This document shows, piece after piece, positions 1 to 5,824 of a stretch of 11,108 nucleotides of DNA. The stretch spans positions 1 through 11,108 of the forward strand of contig JAGXHC010000053.1 in NCBI GenBank assembly GCA_024636405.1, written 5' to 3'. Position 1 is the stretch's first letter; each line of letters begins with the position of its first letter. Below the pieces are notes generated by a model. It searched no databases, was not told where the DNA came from, and saw only the letters and a list, made by a program, of their open reading frames with translations. This stretch comes from Sulfitobacter sp. GTDB taxonomy: Bacteria > Pseudomonadota > Alphaproteobacteria > Rhodobacterales > Rhodobacteraceae. A program made the position numbers and the translations under genes.

Positions 1-793
1 GAATACGCCCGCGATTCACGTTGAAGAAATCGACCATCCCGCTGTCTCGCAGCATGGTGGCAATGGCAACGCCGTCTTCTGTGCTGATCCCGCCTGCCTG
101 CATCTCATCCGCTGTACCGCGCACGCCGATGACAAATTCCGGGCCCGTCCGTTTGCGGATCGCGCTCAGCACATCCAGCGAAAACCGGACACGGTTTTCC
201 AGCGTGTCAGCGCCGTAGGGGCCATCCAGCGCGTTGGTCAGCGGCGACCAGAACTGATCCAACAGGTGGCCCCCGGCATAAAGCTCAATCCCGTCCATGC
301 CACCCGCCTGCATACGCTCTGCCGCATCGGCAAAGTCATTGATGATGCGCGCAATATCCCAATCTTCCATCATCTTGGGAAAGGCGCGGTGCGCAGGCTC
401 CCGGTGGGGGCCGGAACTGACCGCAGGCAACCAGTCCCCCTTGCTCCAGCTTGTACGCCGACCCAAATGGGTCAGCTGGATCATCACGGCGCACCCGTGT
501 TCATGGCAGGCGTCGGTCAATTCCGTGATCCACGGCACCACCGCATCCGAATACGCCAGAACGTTGTTGAACACCGGCGGGCTGTCGCGGCTGACGGCCG
601 CCGATCCCGCCGTCATGGTCAGCGCGACACCCCCCTTGGCGCGTTCGGCGTGATAGGCGCGGTAACGCCCTTTGGGCATCCCATCCTCCGGATAGGCAGG
701 CTCGTGACTGGTGGTCATGATCCGGTTTTTAAGCGTCAGATGCTTCAGCTGATAGGGCTGCAACAGCGGGTCCGAGGGGGCCTGCGTATCCAT
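1..793 (-). CDS. NADH:flavin oxidoreductase, TMADH/Old Yellow Enzyme family (3' part outside window)
   Basis: The 264 N-terminal residues of an FMN TIM-barrel oxidoreductase are visible; the gene continues past base 1. Seen: a family-type N-terminus (PLLQPYQLKHLTLKNRIMTT, residues 9-28), the active-site strand IQLTHLGRR (105-113), the segment GHLLDQFWSPLTN (175-187) matching the usual HGYLLxQFxSPxxN, and VGVRGTADE near 222-230. The start is the ATG at 793, preceded by AGGAGA (799-804) five bases upstream. Relatives of this subgroup (trimethylamine dehydrogenase, DgcA, StcD) are about 650-690 residues, with a C-terminal NAD/FAD-binding half, and some demethylate dimethylglycine or N-methylproline/stachydrine. 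Which substrate applies here cannot be told from this part; a dienoyl-CoA-reductase-like role is also possible. It is transcribed away from the stress-like operon at 1047. Family call sure, substrate unsure. Confidence 0.9.
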   Translation of the reverse strand, partial: MDTQAPSDPLLQPYQLKHLTLKNRIMTTSHEPAYPEDGMPKGRYRAYHAERAKGGVALTMTAGSAAVSRDSPPVFNNVLAYSDAVVPWITELTDACHEHGCAVMIQLTHLGRRTSWSKGDWLPAVSSGPHREPAHRAFPKMMEDWDIARIINDFADAAERMQAGGMDGIELYAGGHLLDQFWSPLTNALDGPYGADTLENRVRFSLDVLSAIRKRTGPEFVIGVRGTADEMQAGGISTEDGVAIATMLRDSGMVDFFNVNRGRI

Positions 794-984
794 GGGACTC
801 TCCTGTTTTCACCAAGCGGTATCTTTCGGCAGAGGCTGGCGGCAAAGCGGTTGCGAGCCAAGCTAATTCTTGCAGGCAATCGCGCAAATTCGCGCCTGGA
901 TTTCTTTCAATCCAAAAACCGCATCACAAGATCGTCCGCGTGATCGGTTGGGCGAACGTGCGCCCAGCGGATCACAATTACATT

Positions 985-1009
985 GGAACGATGCGATCAC
1001 ATCCGCGTT
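985..1009 (+). promoter_or_regulatory. Candidate general-stress (sigma-EcfG-like) promoter
   Basis: GGAAC at 985-989 and CGTT at 1006-1009 are separated by 16 bases, which fits the GGAAC-N16/17-CGTT consensus of EcfG-type sigma factors. It lies 37 bases upstream of the ATG at 1047, a natural leader length. The rest of 794-1046 holds no gene that I can support. Not every member of the Rhodobacteraceae has the EcfG/PhyR system, so another alternative sigma factor (for example an RpoH type) might read this site instead. Confidence 0.5.
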
Positions 1010-1046
1010 AGTCCGGCAGAAATTATCGCCGCACAGGAGCCGTGAC

Positions 1047-1115
1047 ATGCACAATATTTTCTATCTCATCGGTCTGATCGTGGTCGTTCTCGCGATCGTA
1101 AGTCTCGTATTTTAA
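1047..1115 (+). CDS. 22-residue hydrophobic membrane microprotein
   Basis: This short frame encodes a peptide beginning MHNIFYLIGLIVVV and ending VSLVF. Nearly all of it is one continuous hydrophobic helix with no charged residue, so a single membrane span is expected. AGGAG at 1035-1039 sits seven bases before the ATG, an excellent ribosome binding site. The longer frame reaching back to 870 has no such site and would run through the candidate promoter at 985-1009, so the short start is preferred. It is the first gene of the operon, 18 bases before the next start. Function is unknown; it could be a membrane-acting stress peptide or a regulator of its neighbours. Small hydrophobic proteins of this kind are easily missed by gene callers. 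Confidence 0.7.
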   Translation: MHNIFYLIGLIVVVLAIVSLVF

Positions 1116-1133
1116 CCAGTAAGGAATGTATTC

Positions 1134-1763
1134 ATGACACAATCCACCACACCGGGCACCGGCCCGACCAACATATCGGACAAAAACCGCGAATCTGACC
1201 TCGCGGAAAAGGCCAAAACCGCCGCTTCCGCCGCCTCGGAAAATCTTCGGACAGGGGCGCGGGAAGTGGCAGATTCCGTTTCCACCGAAGCCAGCAACTA
1301 TGCGTCGCAGGCTAAAGATACGGCAGCGGACGAAGTAAAAAGCGTGGCCTCTGCGCTGCGCACCGCAGCCCATGAAATGCGCAGCGGCTCACCGCAGGAA
1401 CGCACCTTCAGCCAGATCGCGGATGGCCTTGCCGATGCATCAGAGGCGATGCGCGACAAGGATCTGGGCGAGATTGTCAATGATCTGAACGGTTTTGCCA
1501 AACGCAATCCGCTGGTCTTTCTTGGCAGTGCGGCGCTGATAGGTTTTGCCGCCACCCGTTTCGCCAAGGCAACCGGAGGCGGGCGTGACAGCGGCCAATC
1601 CGACACCTACGGCAGCCACGCAAGCCCCGATATGGACCGCCCCACCCCCGGCAGTAACACGGTGCAATCCCCCGCACCAAGCGGTGCCGCGTCGGGGATG
1701 TCGTCGACGCAAGGCCGCACCACCCCGGCAAGCCCGGCCATCAAGAAGGGAGACAGAGCATGA
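1134..1763 (+). CDS. LEA-like, membrane-anchored stress protein (DUF883/nutrient-deprivation-induced type)
   Basis: A 209-residue protein in three parts. Residues 20-85 are rich in Ala, Lys, Glu, Asp and Ser in amphipathic, LEA-like helices (for example LAEKAKTAASAASENL). Residues 120-147 hold a membrane segment entered by the motif FAKRNPLVFLGSAALIGFAA. Residues 148-209 form a Gly/Ser/Pro/Thr-rich, probably disordered tail. The layout recalls ElaB/YqjD (DUF883) anchors and proteins annotated as nutrient-deprivation-induced in Rhizobiales, but the tail after the membrane helix is unlike ElaB. AAGGA (1121-1125) lies eight bases before the ATG. Its stop overlaps the next start (ATGA), which implies translational coupling. 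Inferred role: inner-membrane-associated protection under stress. No catalytic motif is visible. Confidence 0.75.
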   Translation: MTQSTTPGTGPTNISDKNRESDLAEKAKTAASAASENLRTGAREVADSVSTEASNYASQAKDTAADEVKSVASALRTAAHEMRSGSPQERTFSQIADGLADASEAMRDKDLGEIVNDLNGFAKRNPLVFLGSAALIGFAATRFAKATGGGRDSGQSDTYGSHASPDMDRPTPGSNTVQSPAPSGAASGMSSTQGRTTPASPAIKKGDRA

Positions 1764-2158
1764 CACCCGAGCCACAAAAATCCACCGGGGGCCTGCTTAG
1801 CGAAGCCTTGACCCATGTTTCCTCGCTGGTCCGGAACGAAGTCGATCTGGCCCGTGCCGAAGTCAATGAAAATCTGCGCAATGCGGGCGTGGCCATTGGC
1901 GTGATCGCCGGTGCAGTTGTTGTCGCTTTAACGGCGTTGAACGTGCTCACGGCGGCCTTGGTCGCGGCCTTGACCGAAGCGGGCATTCCCGCTGGGTGGT
2001 CCGCGCTGATCGTCGGCGTGGCGCTGGCAATCATCGCATATGTGATGATCCAAAAAGGCACCCATGATCTGAAACTCAGCAGCCTTGCACCCTCGCGCAC
2101 AGCAAAAAACGTAAAGCGCGACGCACAGGCGGTAAAGGATGTGTACGATGACAAGTGA
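1760..2158 (+). CDS. Holin-like two-helix membrane protein (Phage_holin_3_6/DUF1469 type)
   Basis: A 132-residue protein: an amphipathic N-terminus (LLSEALTHVSSLVRNEVDLA, residues 12-31), two membrane helices (about 42-72 and 79-98) joined by a short Gly/Pro turn (EAGIPAGW), and a basic C-terminal tail (SRTAKNVKRDAQAVKDV). This matches the chromosomal, non-phage family labelled phage holin family protein, which commonly precedes DUF3618 genes; no lysis genes lie nearby, so a lytic role is unlikely. GGGAG (1748-1752) is seven bases before the ATG, which overlaps the previous stop by four bases. The 3' end overlaps the next gene by 11 bases. The likely role is as a membrane partner of the two flanking anchored proteins; this is inference. 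Confidence 0.85.
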   Translation: MTPEPQKSTGGLLSEALTHVSSLVRNEVDLARAEVNENLRNAGVAIGVIAGAVVVALTALNVLTAALVAALTEAGIPAGWSALIVGVALAIIAYVMIQKGTHDLKLSSLAPSRTAKNVKRDAQAVKDVYDDK

Positions 2159-3374
2159 TAGCAGAACCCCCGAAGAGATTGAACGCGATATCGAACGTGA
2201 ACGCGCCGAACTCACTGGCACCCTCGACACCCTGCAAGACAGGTTTTCCGTTGAAGGCATTGCACGTCAGTTTTCGGATCAGTTCCGCGAACATGGCGGC
2301 GATCTGGGCCGGTCCGTTACGGAAGCGGTAAAGCGCAATCCAATGGCTCTGGCGCTGACCGGCGTCGGGCTTGCTTGGTTGATGATGGGTGATCGCAATC
2401 CAGTCTCGCGGCGCAATGATCCCTATGAGCCCCGCTCGGACGACCGTTACGATGCGCGTGACCGTGGCGTTACGCGTGACGATGAACCGTCCTATGCCCG
2501 GAACCGCAACGAGGTTTCTGACTATAGCAGCAGGCCAGCCCCCCGTGGCCCCGCGCTTGGACCGCAGCCCGGCAATGCGTCAAATGCATATCAATCCGGA
2601 CGGTACAGCGGCGCGTCGACGCCCTCGTGGGCCCGCACGGACCATCACGACAGCAACGATGGTCCCGGCCTGACAGACCGCGCAAAAGCCGCAGCCAGCA
2701 CTGCATCCGATGGTGTTTCGGGTGCCGCATCTTCGGCAGCAGATACCGCCAGACGGGCCGGTTCTTCGGTTGCTGATGGCGCAAGAAGCATGGGCGATAG
2801 TGCGTCGTCGGCGGCAAGTTCTGTCGCGGACGGTGTGCGTCACACGGCAGCATCGGCATCAGAGCGCGCCACCGCAATGCGCGCAAAGCTGTCCGAGGGG
2901 ATCGACCACCTTGGCGAAGATGCACGTCGCCGTGTTGTCGCGGCAAGAGAACGCGCTGTCATGGCACGCGATTCAGCCGCAGAATACAGCCAGCAGGGCC
3001 GTGAAAAGGCCGTTGATCTTTTCGAAGAGCATCCGCTGATTGCCGGTGCACTTGCCGTGGCGGTAGGTGCAGCGCTTGGCGCCGCCCTGCCCCGCAGCCG
3101 GACCGAGGATCATTACTTCGGTAGCCAGCGTGACGCGCTGTTCGAAGACGCCGAACGTATCTATGCCGAGGAAACCGAAAAGCTTGGCAAGGTTGCCAAG
3201 GCGGCCACGGATGAGGCCAAAAAGATCGGCAATGAAATCAAGTCTGAAGCTGATGACAAGGCCCCCAGCGCCGGGCAGGCCGTTGTTGACAAGGCCAAGG
3301 AGGCGGGCCAGCGCGTTGCTGACGCGGCCAAGTCCGAAGCTGAAAAGCAGAAAATGGGCAGCACTAAAAGCTGA
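2148..3374 (+). CDS. DUF3618 domain protein with two membrane segments and LEA-like helices
   Basis: A 408-residue protein. Residues 1-50 hold a DUF3618-type start (RTPEEIERDIERERAELTGT). A membrane segment follows RNP at 63-80. Residues 85-170 are low-complexity, charged and Pro-rich. Residues 175-290 are Ala/Ser-rich amphipathic helices with an internal repeat (SSVADG-R at 206 and 224). EEHPLIAGALAVAVGAALGAAL (split here as EEHPLIAG at 293-300, then hydrophobic to 314) is a second ElaB/YqjD-like anchor. Residues 335-408 form a Lys/Ala/Glu/Asp-rich, LEA-like tail. The ATG at 2148 is preferred over that at 2139: AAGGA (2135-2139) stands eight bases before it and family members start just before the RTPEEIE motif. 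It ends the operon. The biochemical role is unknown; envelope or membrane stabilisation under stress is the inference. Confidence 0.85.
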   Translation: MTSDSRTPEEIERDIERERAELTGTLDTLQDRFSVEGIARQFSDQFREHGGDLGRSVTEAVKRNPMALALTGVGLAWLMMGDRNPVSRRNDPYEPRSDDRYDARDRGVTRDDEPSYARNRNEVSDYSSRPAPRGPALGPQPGNASNAYQSGRYSGASTPSWARTDHHDSNDGPGLTDRAKAAASTASDGVSGAASSAADTARRAGSSVADGARSMGDSASSAASSVADGVRHTAASASERATAMRAKLSEGIDHLGEDARRRVVAARERAVMARDSAAEYSQQGREKAVDLFEEHPLIAGALAVAVGAALGAALPRSRTEDHYFGSQRDALFEDAERIYAEETEKLGKVAKAATDEAKKIGNEIKSEADDKAPSAGQAVVDKAKEAGQRVADAAKSEAEKQKMGSTKS

Positions 3375-3378
3375 TCCA

Positions 3379-3408
3379 GATCGCCCGCCCATTTGGCGGC
3401 GGGTGATC
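3379..3408 (+). terminator. Hairpin just after the DUF3618 operon
   Basis: GATCGCCCGCC (3379-3389) pairs with GGCGGGTGATC (3398-3408) over 11 base pairs with one G-U pair and an 8-base loop. It begins five bases after the stop codon. No T-run follows, so it may be an mRNA 3'-end stabiliser or a weak/factor-dependent terminator. Confidence 0.55.
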
Positions 3409-3426
3409 ATGCTTCGCGAAAACTTT

Positions 3427-3454
3427 GATGGCGCACGGTCCTTCGTGCGCCATC
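3427..3454. terminator. Perfect hairpin between convergent genes, possible bidirectional terminator
   Basis: GATGGCGCACG (3427-3437) and CGTGCGCCATC (3444-3454) form a perfect 11-bp stem with a 6-base loop; a flanking T-A pair extends it to 12. It sits between the plus-strand operon ending at 3374 and the minus-strand gene ending at 3497. The T-tract is lacking on both sides. Confidence 0.5.
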
Positions 3455-3496
3455 AGCGCGCGGTGCACCCACCGTTAGCGGTATATCAGCGCGGGT

Positions 3497-3799
3497 TTAT
3501 AATTTCCGCAGGTACGCCCAAGAGACAAACCCCTTCAGCCCACGGGCCTGCTGCAATGACACGCTGCACCAACGGGTGCCACCGGTTTGCGTACAGCTGT
3601 GCACCCGCAGGACAGCGCCATTCGGAAGCCCGACGATAACCCCATAGTCGACGCCCGGTCCGGTGCGCATTTTCAGCAAATCATCATCATCGACGCCAAA
3701 GACCTCGTAGCGTCCCAATGACGCAGCCGCAGCGGGGTCTGCGCCCATGCTGGCCCCCGCGGTGAACGCCGCCAATGTGACAATGATTGCTCTGCGCAT
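3497..3799 (-). CDS. Small exported SH3b (bacterial SH3) domain protein
   Basis: A 100-residue protein with an N-terminal signal peptide (MRRAIIVTLAAFTAGASMGA, cleavage probably near the Ala run at 23-26) and one SH3b domain filling residues about 30-100. Typical SH3b features are LLKMRTGPGVDYGVIVGLPNG (split at 41-61), the two cysteines C69 and C78 in the VHSC...RWCSV hairpin, and the closing GFVSWAYL. The cysteines could form a disulfide in the periplasm. SH3b domains often bind peptidoglycan or peptide ligands; no enzyme domain is attached, so it may be an adaptor or a wall-binding module. GGGGA precedes the ATG at 3799. It is monocistronic and convergent with the DUF3618 operon. The penultimate codons include TTA, the codon read by the tRNA-Leu at 5666-5752. 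Confidence 0.88.
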   Translation of the reverse strand: MRRAIIVTLAAFTAGASMGADPAAAASLGRYEVFGVDDDDLLKMRTGPGVDYGVIVGLPNGAVLRVHSCTQTGGTRWCSVSLQQARGLKGFVSWAYLRKL

Positions 3800-3928
3800 T
3801 GCTCTATCCCCTTTACGCTGCTTTTAAGTCGGTTGTAGTCTTTCGGGCCGTCGAAAGAAACAGCAACGCGCGCCTGCCGCGTCAGGGCCGGTCAATGAAT
3901 GAGCCACCCTGCGCGTGATCGGCAAACT

Positions 3929-3963
3929 AAAACGGCCTCACCACTAGGGGCAAGGCCGGTTTT
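3929..3963 (-). terminator. Rho-independent terminator of the 51-residue gene
   Basis: On the minus strand, AAAACCGGCCTT (3963-3952) pairs with AGGCCGTTTT (3938-3929) with one bulged base, and is followed by AGTTT, giving a U-rich tail. It lies 21 bases after the stop codon at 3985. The A/T outer stem means it could also stop plus-strand transcription. Confidence 0.7.
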
Positions 3964-3984
3964 ATTCATCAAATGCGCAGGATC

Positions 3985-4140
3985 TCATGCCGGTGTGGCG
4001 GATGCCCCTGTTGCAGCTGCGCGATGAAAAACGGCGCGATAAATGCTTTGGAACGTGTCGCGAATATACTGTGAACGCATACGGCGCGCGGTGGCGAGGA
4101 TTTGTTCATGATCGATACGATCGGATGTGTACATGGTCAT
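3985..4140 (-). CDS. Orphan 51-residue basic protein
   Basis: I do not recognise this family with certainty. The protein starts MTMYTSDRIDHEQILATARR and continues as a basic, probably helical stretch (MRSQYIRDTFQSIYRAVFHR, residues 21-40) with an Ala/Thr-rich tail. AAGGA lies seven bases before the ATG at 4140, which decides the start; the same frame is open upstream to an ATG at 4263 but without a matching site. Tyr, Phe and Arg alternate as in an amphipathic helix, loosely recalling short DUF1127-type proteins; this likeness is weak. It has its own terminator (3929-3963) and a dyad upstream (4167-4195), so it looks like a separately regulated monocistronic gene. No membrane segment or signal peptide is seen. 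Confidence 0.65.
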   Translation of the reverse strand: MTMYTSDRIDHEQILATARRMRSQYIRDTFQSIYRAVFHRAAATGASATPA

Positions 4141-4166
4141 AGTCTGATCCTTGGTCCGGGGTGTTT

Positions 4167-4195
4167 GTCTACTACACACCATGTGTGCATCAGAC
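4167..4195. promoter_or_regulatory. 29-bp interrupted palindrome upstream of the 51-residue gene
   Basis: The core CACAC-CAT-GTGTG (4175-4187) and the outer GTCT (4167-4170)/AGAC (4192-4195) share one centre at 4181. This gives dyad symmetry over 29 bp, 27 bases upstream of the start at 4140. It could be a regulator's binding site or a leader RNA hairpin; no convincing -35/-10 pair was found beside it. Confidence 0.35.
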
Positions 4196-4246
4196 GGCCA
4201 AATACGAGGAAGACCCGCTATGCGTCCAGCGCATTGCACAGCGCAA

Positions 4247-4276
4247 ATTGCCGCCTTTTTCACGCATTACCGGCAA
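4247..4276 (-). terminator. Weak hairpin after the antiporter gene
   Basis: On the minus strand TTGCCG (4276-4271) pairs with CGGCAA (4252-4247), with an 18-base loop, followed by TTTG. It begins 12 bases after the stop codon at 4289. The stem is short and the loop large, so the call is weak. Confidence 0.3.
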
Positions 4277-4288
4277 ACCCATTCCAGA

Positions 4289-5539
4289 TCATTCGGGGTC
4301 GTCGTTGATCTGTTCCATCGCCCATCCCACGCTGAAGCCGTGCAGAATCGTGGACAACAGAATGACAAGTCCAACCAACGACCAAAGTTGGTCCTCATTG
4401 ATAAATTCAACGTGACTGCCGGCATAGCACAGATAGTAAATCGATCCGATACCGCGCACGCCGTAAATCGCGACAACGGCCCTGTCCCGTCGCCCCAGAC
4501 TTGTCCCCATCAGCGCGATCCACCCGGCCAGCGGCCGGATCACCACCAGCAAGAGTAACGCGATCAAGGTCAGCATCCACGTCAGGTCAACAAGCAGGAC
4601 AGGCAGAACCGCGCCCAATGCGATCAGCAAAACCGCGGTCAGCGCGTGTTCGATAGATTCTGAAAAGTCGTGCAAACGGCGATGAAAATGATGCCCCTCC
4701 TCAATCCGGCGCAGCGTAAGCCCCATGACGGCCACGGCAATAAATCCGTAACCCTCGATCAACTCGGTGGAGCCATAGCATAACAAAACGCCGGCCAGTG
4801 CGATCACTCCCGACCCGGTCTCTGCAAGCGCGGCAGAGCGCGGCACGACAAACAGCACATATCCAAGCGCGCGCCCCCCAACCCAGCCCATCGCCGCCCC
4901 GGCGGCTATGCGGTAAAGGACGTCGCGCGCCAGCCACTCCAACCCCCAGGACTGCGGCGCAAATCCCTGCGCCGCAACGATCAACCCCAAATAGACAAAC
5001 GGAAATGCCAACCCGTCATTCAGCCCCGCTTCGGTAGTCAGCGTAAAGCGCACCGGGTGTTCGGCCCCCTCCTGCGGCGGGCCGACCTGGACATCGGCCG
5101 CCAGAACCGGATCCGTCGGCGCAAGAACGGCACCCAGCAAAATAGCACCTGCCAACGTCAACCCAACCGTCCAGACGCTGAGCATGGTGACCGCGAAAAT
5201 CGTGATCGGCATGGCCACGGCCAACATCCGCGCGGTGGGCACCCAACGCCGCCAGGGACGCAAGCTGTCGATCCGCATGCCAGCGCCAAACAGCGCGACA
5301 ATCACGGTCAGTTCGCTGACCAACTCCCACGGCAGGGGTGTTTGCCGGGGATCGGGCACAGTCGGCATCCCTGGAACCAACATCGCCGCCGCAGCCCCGA
5401 ACAGGATCATAAGCGGTGCCGCTGCCGGTTCACGTCGTGACAAAAGCCGCGGCAACCATCGAGACAAAATCACGACAATACCGATGACGCTTAACGCGAC
5501 ATGGTAAGGATTCAACGCAAAAAATGGCTCTGGTGACAC
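4289..5539 (-). CDS. Cation:proton antiporter, CPA1/NhaP family
   Basis: A 416-residue polytopic inner-membrane protein with about 12 hydrophobic segments, expected to exchange Na+ or K+ for H+ in pH and salt balance. Diagnostic CPA1 features are LAPTDPVLAADVQVG (from about residue 139), the ion-binding pair in TTEAGLNDGLAFPFV (N174-D175, with E170 before it) and the late arginine helix VRGIGSIYYL. Length fits bacterial NhaP proteins without a long cytosolic tail. The start chosen is GTG at 5539 (MSPEPFFALNPYHV), because AAGGA lies seven bases before it; a TTG at 5557 would add six residues but has no comparable site and would bury that sequence in the coding region. It has no operon partner: tRNA-Leu lies upstream and the 51-residue gene downstream. 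Ion preference cannot be read from sequence alone. Confidence 0.92.
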   Translation of the reverse strand: MSPEPFFALNPYHVALSVIGIVVILSRWLPRLLSRREPAAAPLMILFGAAAAMLVPGMPTVPDPRQTPLPWELVSELTVIVALFGAGMRIDSLRPWRRWVPTARMLAVAMPITIFAVTMLSVWTVGLTLAGAILLGAVLAPTDPVLAADVQVGPPQEGAEHPVRFTLTTEAGLNDGLAFPFVYLGLIVAAQGFAPQSWGLEWLARDVLYRIAAGAAMGWVGGRALGYVLFVVPRSAALAETGSGVIALAGVLLCYGSTELIEGYGFIAVAVMGLTLRRIEEGHHFHRRLHDFSESIEHALTAVLLIALGAVLPVLLVDLTWMLTLIALLLLVVIRPLAGWIALMGTSLGRRDRAVVAIYGVRGIGSIYYLCYAGSHVEFINEDQLWSLVGLVILLSTILHGFSVGWAMEQINDDPE

Positions 5540-5582
5540 CCTGTTGTCCTTTTTCAAAAACGGAATGCATATCTGTTACGCA

Positions 5583-5610
5583 AGTGTAGGCCGCATGCAC
5601 CGTTGGGCAA
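5583..5610 (-). promoter_or_regulatory. Candidate sigma-70 promoter for the antiporter
   Basis: Minus strand: TTGCCC (5610-5605), 16-base spacer, TACACT (5588-5583); four of six bases match in each box. It would give a leader of roughly 35-40 bases to the GTG at 5539. Confidence 0.35.
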
Positions 5611-5665
5611 ACCTTCGCATGATGTCTTGGCACCATTTAGAGCTAAATTATTTGCGGTGATAAAT

Positions 5666-5752
5666 TGGTGCGGGCGGTGGGACTCGAACCCACACGGGGC
5701 TACGCCCCAACAGATTTTAAGTCTGGTATGTCTACCATTCCATCACGCCCGC
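5666..5752 (-). tRNA. tRNA-Leu (anticodon UAA), CCA encoded
   Basis: The 87-base minus-strand gene folds as a class II tRNA. The acceptor GCGGGCG pairs perfectly with CGCCCGC, the D stem is ATG/CAT, the anticodon loop is CTTAAAA (anticodon TAA), the long variable arm has the stem GGGGC/GCCCC, the T arm is GTGGG-TTCGAGT-CCCAC, and the discriminator is A followed by a genomic CCA. It reads UUA, a rare codon in this GC-rich genome. The first anticodon-stem pair (27-43) is a C-U mismatch, leaving four pairs. No integrase or duplicated 3' end is visible, so there is no sign that it serves as an attachment site. Confidence 0.97.
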
Positions 5753-5774
5753 AACGCACCCGAAGGGTCGCGGC

Positions 5775-5802
5775 AGCATAGCCATGTGCCGCCGGGTGTA
5801 AA
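5775..5802 (-). promoter_or_regulatory. Candidate stable-RNA promoter for tRNA-Leu
   Basis: Minus strand: TTTACA (5802-5797), 16-base spacer, TATGCT (5780-5775), then a GC-rich stretch GCCGCGACCC where transcription would begin, about 15 bases before the mature tRNA 5' end. A GC-rich discriminator is typical of stringently controlled stable-RNA promoters. Confidence 0.55.
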
Positions 5803-5824
5803 TGGATTTATATCATCCTGACAA

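Noticed and set aside
897..914. Small inverted repeat TGGATT/AATCCA in the gap before the stress operon
   Set aside because: Only six base pairs, followed by A rather than T residues on the plus strand; likely chance and not a terminator.
266..943. Long plus-strand open frame of 225 codons
   Set aside because: It lies opposite the flavin oxidoreductase gene, whose minus-strand translation shows clear family motifs; the plus frame is rich in Arg/His/Pro typical of an antisense shadow.
870..1115. 81-residue version of the microprotein gene
   Set aside because: Its first 59 codons cross the candidate promoter, look unlike a conserved protein and lack a ribosome site; the strong site at 1035-1039 supports the start at 1047.
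1760..2158. Holin-like gene as a prophage remnant
   Set aside because: No endolysin, capsid, tail or integrase genes nearby; the operon context and basic tail fit the chromosomal family that merely shares the holin name.
5635..5648. ATTTAG-AG-CTAAAT palindrome between tRNA-Leu and the antiporter
   Set aside because: Short AT-rich arms of six bases without a T-run; it could be an operator or part of tRNA 3' processing, but nothing else supports either.
5666..5752. tRNA-Leu as an integration site for a mobile element
   Set aside because: No integrase, no repeated tRNA 3' end and no shift in base composition on either side within the window.
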